From Erigeron canadensis (taxonomy: Eukaryota; Streptophyta; Magnoliopsida; Asterales; Asteraceae): a stretch of 64,000 nt of DNA. This document shows positions 11,230 through 25,761 of the stretch, one piece after another (the stretch's first letter is position 1; each line of letters opens with the position of its first letter). The translations under genes were made by a program, and so were the position numbers. Under the pieces are notes generated by a model that did not search any database, had not been told where the DNA came from, and saw nothing but the letters and a program-made list of their open reading frames with translations. Location: assembly GCF_010389155.1 (NCBI RefSeq), contig NC_057762.1, positions 38,066,055 to 38,130,054 on the forward strand, given 5' to 3'.

Positions 11230-12926
11230 ACTCCATTTGTACTCTAAATGATGACAATCAGATCGTTTATGTATCTTATATATTTGTTTTTGATCCATTG
11301 TGTATTATGAGGAGACGATCAATCGTTGAACTGGTAGACGTTATATTTTAGAAACGAAATCCTTGGTTTTATGTATGCTCTTGGACTTTGCAACTTCACT
11401 AATGATCTGTTTATAGTATTCACATACACAAGAACCAGTAACTCGTTAACATAAAGTCAGGGTTCGAATGCCATAATAAGAATTTACTGAAGTATGTGAT
11501 CTAAAAGCACTAATCTGTTAGCTGGGCATAACTGTATGTCCTTAAAAGATAGATACATCATATGTGAACTCAAAATACAATCATCACAAGATATGTTAAT
11601 CAAAACTCTAATCCTCATCTTAACCTAAATAACTTCATCGTCACTACCATGAGGAAGCAGATGTTTTTATGTATTGGCACAATTCAGATTATATCGATAT
11701 GCTTCTAAAGCAGCAAAGCTAAACACATAATTCAATCATTTTGTTTGATAAATGAAGGATGATGAGACTTGCAGTTAATCATGGACAACGAAAAAGTAAC
11801 TCTTAAAATCGCTCATGAAATCAAAGACAAACAGCTTCACTACTCCAGTTTCATCTGAAAACACCGTTGTCTTTAACCTAACAATGGCACAATAAGTGTA
11901 GAAGTCATGTTGGTGCATTTTCGGGTGACAACATCATTATAGAAATTTTGTCTTAAGTTTATTGAATATGTACTTTTAATAAACGTTAAGTATTTCGTAT
12001 AATAAAGTCAAACCTCGAATTGGTCAACACGTTGATTTGGTCGAGCTCGACCTGGTCAAGCTCGAATGGGCATACGAGTTGGGCTTGGTCCATAAAGTTT
12101 GAGGTCCGACTAGTCCATTAGTTTTAGTATAAATAGAGATTAAACCCTATGTTTAAGATTGTTCTTTTCTAGTCATTGTAATTCGTATTTTGGGACTTGG
12201 TATTTACTTGTAATTGCATTTACCGAAGTAATATACAGTTCCAGTTTATTCATATTCGTGTTCGTGTTGTTGATTGCTTTTGTATAAGAATTTCCGCACT
12301 TATACATTAGTTACTTAATCTCGTTTGATCTAGTGGCATAGGGATTTTCAGGTCATTTGCTTAATTAGTGATCAAGTTAGAAGAAATAGCAGATCCCGAA
12401 TGCTAGGCATTTTCGTAGGAGCTAACGGACTACAAAATGAAACATTTCGTCTTGATTGATGAGTACTGGTAATCCGATATTTCCATGTCTCTACGATCGA
12501 TTCAAAGTTAAGGGCTGAAAGATAACCAATAACTAATTAAGTGGGATGATATGATGTCATATAAGTAAATAAGGATGTTGCTAGTAAAATCTTGTTTCCA
12601 GAGTATCATATACTTTTTTGTGGTCATGAGATATCAAGTTATCCTCACTTCATCATTTTCTTCCACAAATTCAACTTCAACTTCATTAGTGTGGTTCCCA
12701 CACATACAGTCCACGTCAGATATCATAATCCGCCATGTCAGCTTCATGATCCAATAGGATACATGTATCAGATTCCATCTTCCTCTCCTCACCAATCATA
12801 GACATCTTACATGGCAAGTCAACAACCACCAGAACTTCCATTTAGTTGGTCCCTTTTCCTCCTCAATTCTAAAAACAGCAAAACCAACCAACTAAATTTT
12901 TTTTCCGGTAACAGTGAACTGAAAGA
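11230..12926. other. A-B spacer: LHCB5-A 3' flank, solo LTR, LHCB5-B promoter
   Basis: It contains no gene. The part to 11907 and the part from 12351 are shared with the C-D and D-E spacers; the middle is the solo LTR listed separately. The last 250 bp before 12927 hold AATCCGCCATGTCAGC, CCAAT boxes and ACTCCTCA-like pyrimidine-rich sequence shared with the promoters of D and E. Confidence 0.6.
11908..12350 (+). mobile_element. Solo LTR between LHCB5-A and -B (443 bp)
   Basis: It begins TGTTGGTGCATTTTCGGG and ends GGATTTTCA, with a TATA-like TATAAATAGAG at about 12130. The flanks are AGTCA on the left and GGTCA on the right. The orthologous D-E spacer reads through the site without the insert (AGAAGTCATTTGC near 27867-27879), which fixes the ends and the AGTCA target. 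The internal retrotransposon is gone. Confidence 0.85.
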
Positions 12927-14359
<1,433 letters not shown>

Positions 14360-15302
14360 ACCTATTTGTAAGCTAAACAATGACAATCATTTACTCATGT
14401 ATTCTATATTCTCGGTTTTTTTTAATGAAAAAGGAGTCCAAATGGTCAGTAATTGTAGTTTGATGAAACAACTTCTAACGACAATTGGGTTACCCAAATA
14501 TTCGGCATCATTATGTAATCGCCTAATGCATTGTGTAGCATCTGACATTGCAATTATGCAATGCAAATACGTATAATAACTTATAGACCTCTTAAACTAA
14601 TACACTGGCATTTGCCAGTTTATAACTAGTCATGTAATAATACACTTGTGACAACTATATGCATTCTCATCAACTGCTTGAGTCACGTACACTTGGTAAA
14701 CCAAGCCACTTCAACCCCTTAAGAAAGTAACAAATTACTAATAAACGCTAAAGTAGGTAAGAAAGAAAACACTGACCTGGTTAGAAGCGGTTATTGTTTG
14801 ATGCTAGAAAGAAAACATTTGCTTCCGTTTGACACCCTCATAAGCAACATTTCACATCCTTGACTTAAACAGAAGCAGTTGACAGAACTCTCGAGACATA
14901 GGTGCATTCCGTTACTGCAAACACCAAATATGATATGTGCAGATAATAAAATGCATGCATTGCCGCATTGGATCCAGGATTTGTTTAGTTCAGTCGAAGT
15001 GTAAACATAAATTTCTACAGCTGATGAAGAAGCTCTTTTATATTTTTAACCAAAGCACACACACACACACACAGTAATAACAGCAAGTTTTCTGTGTCAT
15101 ACCACAAGCAACCACTTCGCAGGATAATGCATATTCCAAGCAACCATCATTTTTCCCCATCATTCTTAATAAGGCCAAGACCAGTTGGATACAAGTAGAT
15201 GTTAAAAAGCGATAAAATTCATGTACCTATATTGACGCTAACTATGCATTCAGATTTTACATTACTGATTTTAACTACACAAGATTACATACGGGTCATT
15301 AC
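14360..15302. other. Spacer downstream of LHCB5-B
   Basis: It contains no gene and corresponds to 29881-30824 after copy E with very few differences. It includes a short (AC)n tract at about 15058-15073. It is the original interval between the last LHCB5 gene and the convergent TFIIIC gene. Confidence 0.6.
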
Positions 15303-16046
15303 TTAAACACTACAATGGTCTTTAAGCACCTGCCTGGCAAGATCCATAGATTTGCTTTCTTTATAAATTAGGTGCAAATTGTAAGCCGCCTCTCTTCTAA
15401 GATCACAATAACCAGGCTTGAGATCATTTGTGATTTCTGGACCATCATTCGGTAGCTTTGGGATAGGGTGATCTTTTTGATGAACCGCAAGCACCTTTTC
15501 ATAGTACGTAGCCGCAATCGATATTAGACCAACATGCTGATAAGCTCGTGCTAGGTTGTATAAAGCCTCCTAAGCATTTCACAGAGCCAATTCAGTTATG
15601 ATTCAGACACAATGGTATTGAATAACATAAGTCTTTATTACTTTACTATTAAATTATCCATTTGTCTTTGATCTCATTTTTCAATAATAAATAATTTAAA
15701 CTAAATAACTCAACAGCGAGATTAAAGGAGAATAAGTAACACCTGGCTGTTCCCTGAAAGGCGAAGATTGTTGTAGAGAAAAGCTAAACCTTGCAAAACA
15801 CACTGATGCCTGTTATGAAGTCTTAATCCAAGGGCTAGGTTGATTAGGGCCGTTCCTTGGGAGCAAGTACGAATTATCAGTAGTAATTACTTGTGGATTT
15901 AGAAAGACTAATGCAACAAATTAGTGAAGAGAAACTAGAAAGGCATACCAGCACAAAGATTGATCAACGCATTCTCAGGCATCAATTCATATGCTTTCAA
16001 GTAATATCTTGCAGCGGCTGAATGCTGGCTCTTCATGGTAAACTGA
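15303..16046 (-). pseudogene. GTF3C3: Truncated 3' fragment of the TFIIIC TPR-subunit gene
   Basis: 15303-15569, 15743-15855 and 15949-16046 equal exons 18, 17 and part of exon 16 of the complete gene at 30825-38020, at a constant offset of 15,522 until 16046. The frame is still open (ending LARQVLKDHCSV), with at least one replacement (QHSAA for QHQAA). Exon 16 is cut inside the TPR region and fused to SPD1 flanking DNA, so promoter and the first 15 exons are missing. It is a duplication by-product, not a gene. Confidence 0.9.
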
Positions 16047-16246
16047 CACAACTTCACTGCTTGATCTATAATTTGGATTCCTCTTTAGAGTTTAGACTTG
16101 AACAACCCATATGAGATTTCTATTTCACAAGACATGATTCCCTTGTATGTCAGTGGTAATATGACCAGTCCTAGGTTTCAGTGTGTAATGGACTTAGAAC
16201 CGACTACTATTATCTGTGGGAGTTCCCATTTAAATCATGAGTCACT

Positions 16247-19200
16247 CTAATTCTCGATTTTCCATTTTTCTATGATAACTTTCATTTGTCTGTCTCGCTT
16301 TCGAACCTGTAAAACAAACAAGATGTCCAGTTAAAAAGATGGAACCCCAAAAGGTAAAAGAGAATTAGCTAAAAGTGGTCATCAGTTGGACATGCATCCT
16401 TCCCTGTATCAGATTGCTTACTCTCTTAGCAGTTGGCTAAATTAAACCTAGTTACCAGTTCAATATACTTTTGGTAGCTTTTGCTTATCTAATGTAGCAT
16501 GCAAACATGGAACCATATGTTTAAAGGTCATCTTATTTTTTAGAACGGCAAGTGTTAGATGTTAATGATTCGAACCCCGGCATTGACATCCAAGGTGGGC
16601 AGTATGCATTTAAAGGTCATTTACCTCCACCCGAGGCCTTTCTCCGCGAAGCAACGCATCCACACTTCTTTCCGACTGAAGAAAAAAACTTACATATATA
16701 AGGAATACAAACAGGCACACATGCACACACAAACATACAGAGTGAGAGATTGAATACCTTATGCACAACCCAATGATGTCTATCTCTCATTTCAATCATA
16801 AAGGGGAAGGTAGGAGGACTACCTCTCTCGCTGATACTTTTCCTGCCATCTCTCTTCCGGGCTTCTTGATCTCCTAAAGTAACACTTTCTACTCCCCCTG
16901 CCTGTACAAAAAAAATACCAGGAGACGAAACTTCACCAATTACGTTGCAAAAAAAAAAAAAACACAATAAAACTAACTTGGTAACAAGAAATAAGTCAAA
17001 GGTGAAGATATACACAATAAGTAAATGATCTGATGGCATCTCTTAAAAGGTTAACTTGCCAAATGCTGACAGTTCAAAAGTTAAAGCATAGTGTTTGTAT
17101 TCTATTAGTTAGGAACTTACCAAATGAGAGAGAACAGGATTCTTTATTATATTTTCGAGTCGCTCACCATGAGCACTGCCGATAAGCATGACCCCTCTTT
17201 CGGCAATTGACTGGCAAGCACTAGCTTCAGCCCGAGTGCTGATTTCATCAATAATGATCACTTCAGGCATGTGATTCTCCACTGCCTCAATCATCACTTT
17301 GTGTTGCGTAGACGGTTTTGAAACCTGCATTCTTCTTGCACTGCCTATTGCTGGATGTGGTATATCTCCGCCACCTCCTATTTCATTACTAGTATCAACA
17401 ACAACCTATCTTTATTGTTAGTATGATTCTTAAATGCAGTTTTGGCATCAGCGTATGTTTAAAGAACTTAGAAAAAGCACAAACAGAATTGTAAAAGCCA
17501 AAAGTACCACTCTTTTTTGTAGCTCATCTGATAAAACTCGAGATATCTCTCGCATAACAGTAGTCTTTCCTACACCGGGTCTGTAAATAGGAGTTTTGAA
17601 TATTAAGATTGTCTGAATTATATTTCAATCATGATAAAATTAGAGAAGTGTTGACCAAAAGGACATTTGTGGTGTCATGGGACGAAAGGGAGTCATTTTC
17701 TAGGATATTTAACAACAAATGCAATTCTGATTTGAACCTTCACAAAAAAATAGTCCTCCATTATTTTAAAGAGAGTATACTTCAGAACAAGTTTGTTCAT
17801 CACTTTAGCTCAGCATTTTTTTTATAAATCCATCTAGACAATCAATTTAGATGCTTGTCAGTAAAAATAACCATCTACCTTCCAATAAAGAGGATACTCT
17901 CTCCAAACTGAAGCAGATCCCGGACCATATCAATGTGACCCCGTACAGCCCTGCCAACTCGACAAGTTAACCCAACTACTACACCCTTTCGATTCCTGAC
18001 TGCAGATATGCGGTGCAGGGTGCCAGTGATCCCGGCTCTATTATCCCCTCCAATTTCTCCAATTGCATTCTCAGCAAATTCTAACTCATCCATTGAGATC
18101 TGTTTAAGTGTTTATGAATTATTAATAAGCTAAACTACAAAATGAGCTGAGAACTACTGGTCCATTGAACCATCTTTCGAGAATGGTTAAACATAGAGGT
18201 GACAAAATCATGTGTTGGGGAGGGGACAAAAAGGGTAATTTTTATAGTTACAGGTCAAAAACAAATGGGTTCACTTTACAAGGTCAAATATGAGCACAAA
18301 AAATTACTTCAATGGTAAAATAACTAATACGAGTAGTATCTTTTAGCAGATTTTATGCATTCAATAAGACTTGGTCGCCTAATAACCTGCTTGAACCATT
18401 TGACACATTTCCTAATAAGCTAATTCTATTGATTTTGCCCCTTTGACCTGTTAGAGATAAACCTATCCCAACTTGACCCATTTTTTAGTAGATTGATCAG
18501 CATTGCCACCTCTAGCTAACCCCAAGCACATTACATATCTGATTTTATCAATATAAGTAACATTTACCTCGGTATCTCTTAGATACTTTCGCCCTGAATC
18601 ACCAAGGAAGCATGCAACTGGTAACCGACCTAGATCCAATATTACCTACTGGCATAAGTAGGATACAATGAAGTGCGGGAAAAATGTAAAGATGGAGAGG
18701 ATTTGTGCATTTAATTATGCTTTGGCAGGAGAACAACATAGTGAGCCAAATGTATCATTGTATCAATTAGAATATTTGGCAGTTGGATAGTAGAATATAA
18801 GTTCAGTTTATAGCAGTTTTCCCCTGTAAACCATTGTACATTTAACTTACATACAGGACACAAACTGCAAAATCATAGAATATTAGAAAAAGAAAACGAG
18901 ACAGAAATGAATCACCTCTAATAGTTGATCTTTTTTAGACTCCATTACAAGCTTGTCACGCAAATCATGTGGAAGGATCTGAAAACCACATGGAAGAATT
19001 AAATTAAACTCCAAATGGCCAAATGAACCAAGAACAAAATGAAAGAGCCTATTGCCAGTGCGTCACAAGCTCACAATCCGTGGAAAAATCACATTAATCA
19101 AGATATAAAGGACAAAGAACCATAGTATTCATAGAGTTGGAAAAAAAAGCATAAATCTACATTAGGGGTAACAACCATGTCGTGTTCAGGATGATGATTT

Positions 19201-21708
19201 CTCAACCCAAATCCAACCCATTTACTTTAATGTGTCAAAATGTTGAACACAAAGCCAATTCATATGTTAAAACAGTTTAATCATGTCAACTCGTTTATGA
19301 CCTATATCAAACACAAAAGGTACACGATAATAACTTATACGTCGAAATTGTCGATATTTCGAATGCACACAATAACTATTAAGACATAAAGTATAGATAT
19401 AGACATATAGTAATCATGTCATTAAGTTCAAACCAAAACCGAGCCATTTATAGCACGTTTTAGTCACGTCAACCAATTATGACTCCAACCAGTTTGTTTT
19501 TGTGTTGGGCTTGTTCGTCGTGTCAGAAATTTGCCACCCCTAATCCACAGTAATTACTTGTATTCACTATAATCATTAATATATATATATAGTTTTAGGT
19601 TACTGTGCAAAGTGTGCAAAACACTAATATGCAGCTTAAAGATTACAGTGTCGATAGAAAAACATACAACTTAACTACTATTTCTTTTCCTATGGACACT
19701 CTATGTCAGTGTTAATTAAGATCTATGTTAATAGAACTATTAACATACATCTTGTTAACACTGATATACATCTTAGGGTATTAGTAATAGTTCAGATGTA
19801 CTAACATACAACTTAACTATTAGTAGTGATAGCTAAGCTTTATGTTAGTACTTCCATACATGGCAGCAAAAATCTGTCAATTGTTCTTAGGGCTGCCGCC
19901 CATAGGTAAATCACCCCATCACCAATCACCCCTTTGAGCTATCACACCCTATGACCTATCACCTCACCAGCTACCCTTTATTTAATGTCTTAAGGGCATA
20001 GGCCACTCTGAATCACAGTTTTCGGCTGTGGTGGTGGTGGTTTGAGAATGTGTTTTTATGACAATTCGCATGTAAAGACACTTCCATCCATAACCTTCCC
20101 CTATATATATGTATATATGTAGGGGAAAGATAACTAGAGTACAAGAAATTCAAAAGGTACAAAAAAGTACAAGGGGATATCTTCTTCCCCCTTCCTTCTT
20201 CTCCGGGAGATTGCCGCCGCCAGCCACCCCCTCCTTCTCCGGCGAGACAACCACCGCCACCACCATCATCATCTCCGACCACCCCAACCACTGCGCTGGC
20301 GCCAACAGCAAGGGCTTCCCCCGTACCATATCAAACCGCCACCATCTCTTGGATCGTCACCCATCAAATCCATACGATTTCCATATGCATTCCCTGACAA
20401 CCGGTTTAGAACGAATGAGGGCAACGCCCGTACCGTATCCACCCGAAAACGAACCTGATTCTCACCGGAAAAGTCTCCGGAGATGTCGCCGGAGCCCGGA
20501 GGTGCTGGCAGTGGTTGTCTCGTCGGAGAAGAAGGAAGGAGGAGGAGGTGTGGCGGTCGCCGGAGAAGAAGGTGGTGGCTGGCGCCGACAGTCTCTTCGG
20601 AGAAAAAGGAAGGAGGAAGAGGATCCAACGGTGCCTTGTAATTTTTGGATTGCTTGTACTCTAAGGCCTCTGCCAACCCAGCAGCTCTTCCAGACTCTTC
20701 CTTACTACCACATCAGCTTTTCTCTCTCCTTAAATCACCTCTTCCTACTAACTACCAACCCTACCTCTTCTTCACCTCTTCCTCATCTTTTCCTTCACTT
20801 TATTTATCTATATTTTATCTTTACACACACACACAAACTTAGGTCGGGTCCACGACACCTCTTCCTCACCCGGTGATGGGGGGAAGAGGTAAACAAGGAA
20901 GAGCCAAGATGAGACACGGTGCCAACGCAAGAGGAGAGAAGACGAGCGAGGAAGAGAAATAACGCCGGGGTTGGCACCGGCCTAAATAACCCACCCCTAT
21001 GTGTGTGTGTGTGTGTGTGTGTATAGGACAAGGTTCATGCGAGAACCATCTTAATTGAAATAATCATGATCAGGGGCTGAATTGAGGGTTGCATACCCTC
21101 CAAAAATACATATTAGTGCTAAATTTTCAATATTTACAACAATTATGGGATAATTACTAGTGCACATCCAGATTACAACCAAAGAATACCCTGTGCTAAA
21201 AAAACTTTCTACATAATGCATACTCTGAAATGATTACCTAAATCCGCCAATGATCATGATAACCTCTAAATTATAACTTGATGTTCATATGAGAATGGTA
21301 TATGTGAACATATTCGTTCACATATGAACATATCAAGTTATACTCTAATTATCTTTCCCCTATATATATATATATATATATATAACAAGAAGACAAGGTT
21401 TGAGCATGGAGGAAACAATAGAGTAGTAGCTAAGGTAAGGATGAAAGCAATAAATGAAGCAGCAGCAGTCAATACACAGAAAAAGAAGTGAAAAAGGAAT
21501 TGAATAAATCCATTATTATTGTTGATACCTTTAATAATTCATGGATGTCATCAGAAGGTGTGCACTTGACCATGGGAATTGAAATGGAACTATTATAATT
21601 ATAATTATTGTGTTTGTGTTTGTAACTGTAATTGTAATTAGGTAGAAAATTGTGTTTATAAAAAGAAGAAGAAGATGAGGATGAACAGCTACCACAACGT
21701 ATGGACAT
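16247..21708 (-). CDS. SPD1: SPD1/ycf45-like plastid AAA ATPase, copy 2
   Basis: The exons (complement) are 21529-21708, 18916-18978, 18568-18645, 17879-18099, 17508-17580, 17121-17405, 16758-16901, 16625-16675 and 16247-16306. The gene structure is identical to copy 1 and gives 384 residues. The one replacement I noticed is Thr to Ser at the first residue of exon 8 (ACG to TCG). Walker A (GRPGVGKTT) and Walker B (VIIIDE) are intact, all splice sites are kept, and the whole upstream region is present. Both copies therefore look functional. The stop codon lies only about 200 bp from the duplication junction, so any 3' regulatory sequence beyond 16047 differs from copy 1. Confidence 0.88.
18194..18514. 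mobile_element. hAT-like MITE in SPD1 intron (copy 2)
   Basis: Segmental duplicate of the element at 5405-5726, with a one-base deletion in an A-run. Confidence 0.6.
19163..19542. mobile_element. hAT-like MITE in SPD1 intron 1 (copy 2)
   Basis: Segmental duplicate of 6375-6754; same TIRs and same diverged flanking octamers. Confidence 0.6.
20120..21362. mobile_element. TIR element with GC-rich foldback in SPD1 intron 1 (copy 2)
   Basis: Segmental duplicate of 7332-8577. One G fewer near 20205 (CTCCGGGAG against CTCCGGGGAG) fuses two open frames into one of 255 codons (20109-20876), which is not evidence of coding. Confidence 0.65.
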
Positions 21709-22516
21709 GATGATGAAAATTGGGTGTGTTGAATCTCTGGTCTGGTGTAGACGTCTCCTTCCTAATCCTCCTATACTGTGGAGTCGGAACAAGGGTAAAC
21801 AAAGGGAATCATACATAGTACAAAAACATTGTTTTCTGAAGTTATACTGTAACAAAAAACATTGTACAAAACATTGTTTTTCACTTTTTAATAGAATATT
21901 TGAAAACATTTTTTTTTTATTTATTTTTTTCATTTTTCATTTTCGTATTCTCATCTCTTACATGTTTTTTATTTTCTAATTAGAATGCATTTTTAAAATT
22001 TTATTTTTTTTTAAAAAAATTAAAAACCCTTTTCTTTTTTAGAAAACTAAAAATGAATAATTGGAAAACACTTGCTGACAACCAAACGGGAGTTTTTTTT
22101 TTTTTTTGCGTACAAATGAAACTTATGTTAATTGATATTGCCATTAAAAAATGGAAAAAAAAAATTTTGATTTTTTTTTCCCATGAATGTGGACCGTGGA
22201 AGAGAGATTACAAAATAATATCATCCGCCACTTCTAACCACAAGTTCAACTTCCTGGGGTGTGGGTCCCAAACCAAATAACATAATCCGCCACATCAGCA
22301 AGAATTATCCTATGTGATAGAAGCATCAGATTTCATGTCCAACGTCCAACCAATCAAAACCATCCTACATGTCAAGTCCACATCCACCTAAACCTCCCAT
22401 TTAGCATGCACCTCTCCTTTCACATTTTTTCTCATCCTAAACTATCACAAACAAACTCAATATCCCTTTTTTTTTTGTTGTTTCCGGCCAACCCCATCAC
22501 CGGAAAACATTTAAGA
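21709..22516. promoter_or_regulatory. Divergent promoter region between SPD1 copy 2 and LHCB5 copy C
   Basis: Duplicate of 8924-9729, with the same CCGCCACATCAGC, I-box and CCAAT block before LHCB5-C. Differences are mostly in A/T run lengths. Confidence 0.5.
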
Positions 22517-24016
22517 ATGGCTTCTTCATTGGCAGCTTCTACCGCCTCGGCATCCCTCGGAGTGTCGGAACTCCTTGGAAACAGACTTAACTTGTCTGGT
22601 GCAGCCAGGACAGCTCCTTCCACTCCTGTCACCTTTAAGATTGTTGCTCTTTTCCAAAAGAAGAAACCCGCACCCAAGGCTAAGCCCGTTGCTGTCACCC
22701 CGGCCTCCGATGAGCTCGCCAAGTGGTATGGTAAGTACTGCTCACATGCTCGATCACTATATTTATATCTATATCTATACTATATATCTATATTATATTA
22801 TAAAGCAGATTTCTCTTAAATTTTCAACATTGAACTTGAAATTTTCAATATTGATTTTAAGTACTTCCCCAAAATGTCCCTCCTATCTATTATATATTTA
22901 CCTAATAGAATAATAACCAATATATATCCAATAGACATAAACACACAGCTTTATTAAAAAAACAATAAAAAAAAGTGATTATAACAGTTAACCTATCTAC
23001 TGAATTCTAGTTTAAGAAACACGTAAATTGTTGCGCAGCTTTGTAAAATCTTTGCACAAGTTCTCAAGTTTGTTACACATGGAGTATTAAGTAAATACTC
23101 AAAGTAGAAGCAATATGAGCTTAAATTTCTACATTACTTTGTATGCAGCTATGGTTATGATCCGTTTGGTCTAGGAAAGAAACCAGAAGACTTTGCCAAG
23201 TAAGTTCACTTTTAAGTCTTAGAAAAGATTGATTCTGAGTTGGAATATATATCATATACACTCGTATAATGTAATTCTTAATTAGAAGCCCCTGTAGTTA
23301 TATATATAAGTGTCTTAATTTCAGATACCAAGCATTCGAGCTGATTCATGCACGATGGGCAATGTTGGGTGCAGCTGGTTGTATCATTCCTGAGGCCTTC
23401 AACAAATACGGCGCTTCCTGTGAACCTGAAGCTGTGTGGTTCAAGGTTTGGAATCATTCTCTAACTAATTGAGGACAAAACCTTTAGCATTAATTTATAA
23501 CTGATGTATGTGACTGTGGTTAAATGCAGACTGGAGCTCTTCTACTCGACGGCAACACATTGAACTACTTTGGAAAGAACATCCCTATAAATTTGGTCCT
23601 GGTTGTTGCTGCCGAGGTTGTTCTTGTTGGTGGTGCAGAATACTACAGAATCACCAATGGCTTGGTATGCCTATATATGAATGAACACATTAATTGTTTC
23701 AAAGTATGTAATTCTTGTTATATCAGTTAATGAACTTGGGAGGTTTAATGTGCAGGATTTTGAGGACAAGTTGCACCCTGGTGGACCATTCGATCCATTG
23801 GGTCTTGGCAAGGACACAGACCAGCTTGCTTTGTTGAAGGTTAAGGAGATCAAGAATGGCAGACTAGCTATGTTCTCCATGTTTGCATTCTTCATCCAAG
23901 CTTACGTGACCGGAGAGGGTCCTGTAGAAAACCTTACATCTCACTTGAGCGACCCCTTTGGAAACAACTTATTGACCGTGATTTCTGGGAATATTGAAAG
24001 AACCCCAACCCTGTAA
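22517..24016 (+). pseudogene. LHCB5: LHCB5 (CP26) copy C, exon 2 missing
   Basis: Exons 1, 3, 4, 5 and 6 are at 22517-22730, 23149-23199, 23325-23445, 23530-23664 and 23756-24016. This is the segmental duplicate of copy A, and the 85-bp exon 2 is missing in the same way, so the loss predates the duplication. The same GASCEPEA and KDTDQ replacements are present. Direct exon 1-3 splicing would shift the frame and stop within eight codons. No further disabling change was seen. Confidence 0.8.
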
Positions 24017-25761
24017 ACTCCATTTGTACTCTAAATGATGACAATCAGATCGTTTATGTATCTTATATATTTGTTTTTGATCCATTGTGTATTATGAGGA
24101 GACGATCAATCGTTGAACTGGTAGACGTTATATTTTAGAAACGAAATCCTTGGTTTTATGTATGCTCTTGGACTTTGCAACTTCACTAATGATCTGTTTA
24201 TAGTATTCACATACACAAGAACCAGTAACTCGTTAACATAAAGTCAGGGTTCGAATGCCATAATAAGAATTTACTGAAGTATGTGATCTAAAAGCACTAA
24301 TCTGTTAGCTGGGCATAACTGTATGTCCTTAAAAGATAGATACATCATATGTGAACTCAAAATACAATCATCACAAGATATGTTAATCAAAAACTCTAAT
24401 CCTCATCTTAACCTAAATAACTTCATCGTCACTACCATGAGGAAGCAGATGTTTTTATGTATTGGCACAATTCAGATTATATCGATATGCTTCTAAAGCA
24501 GCAAAGCTAAACACATAATTCAATCATTTTGTTTGATAAATGAAGGATGATGAGACTTGCAGTTAATCATGGACAACGAAAAAGTAACTCTTAAAAATCG
24601 CTCATGAAATCAAAGACAAACAGCTTCACTACTCCAGTTTCATCTGAAAACACCGTTGTCTTTAACCTAACAATGGCACAATAAGTGTAGAAGTCATGTT
24701 GGTGCATTTTCGGGTGACAACATCATTATAGAAATTTTGTCTTGAGTTTATTGAATATGTACTTTTAATAAACGTTAAGTATTTCGTATAATAAAGTCAA
24801 ACTTCGAATTGGTCAACACGTTGACTTGGTCAAGCTTGACCTGGTCAAGCTCGAATGGGCATACGAGTTGATTTGGTCGAGCTCGACCTGGTCAAGCTCG
24901 AATGGGCATACGAGTTGGGCTTGGTCCATGAAGTTTGAGGTCCGACTAGTCCATTAGTTTTAGTATAAATAGAGATTAAACCCTATGTTTAAGATTGTTC
25001 TTTTCTAGTCATTGTAATTCGTATTTTGGGACTTGGTATTTACTTGTAATTGCATTTACCGAAGTAATATACAGTTCCAGTTTATTCATATTTGTGTTCG
25101 TGTTGTTGATTGCTTTTGTATAAGAATTTCCGCACTTATACATTAGTTACTTAATCTCGTTTGATTTAGTGGCATAGGAACTTTGAGGTCATTTGCTTAA
25201 TTAGTGATCAAGTTAGAAGAAATAGCAGATCCCGAATGCTAGGCATTTTCGTAGGAGCTAAGGGACTACAAAATAAACATTTCGTCTTGATTGATGAGTA
25301 CTGGTAATCCGATATTTCCATGTCTCTACGATCGATTCAAAGTTAAGGGCTGAAAGATAACCAATAACTAATTAAGTGGGATGATATGATGTCATATAAG
25401 TAAATAAGGATGTTGCTAGTAAAATCTTGTTTCCAGAGTATCATATACTTTTTTGTGGTCATGAGATATCAAGTTATCCTCACTTCATCATTTTCTTCCA
25501 CAAATTCAACTTCAACTTCATTAGTGTGGTTCCCACACATACAGTCCACGTCAGATATCATAATCCGCCATGTCAGCTTCATGATCCAATAGGATACATG
25601 TATCAGATTCCATCTTCCTCTCCTCACCAATCATAGACATCTTACATGGCAAGTCAACAACCACCAGAACTTCCATTTAGTTGGTCCCTTTTCCTCCTCA
25701 ATTCTAAAAACAGCAAAACCAACCAACTAAATTTTTTTTCCGGTAACAGTGAACTGAAAGA
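24017..25761. other. C-D spacer: LHCB5-C 3' flank, solo LTR, LHCB5-D promoter
   Basis: No gene. It is equivalent to the A-B spacer. Apart from the solo LTR at 24697-25186 it holds the same conserved promoter block (AATCCGCCATGTCAGC, CCAAT) ahead of copy D. Confidence 0.6.
24697..25186 (+). mobile_element. Solo LTR between LHCB5-C and -D, internally expanded (490 bp)
   Basis: Same insertion as 11908-12350. A 47-bp segment containing GACCTGGTCAAGCTCGAATG is present twice in tandem, explaining the greater length. The right terminus has decayed from TTTTCA to CTTTGA. It differs from its partner at more sites than the neighbouring duplicated DNA does. Confidence 0.82.
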
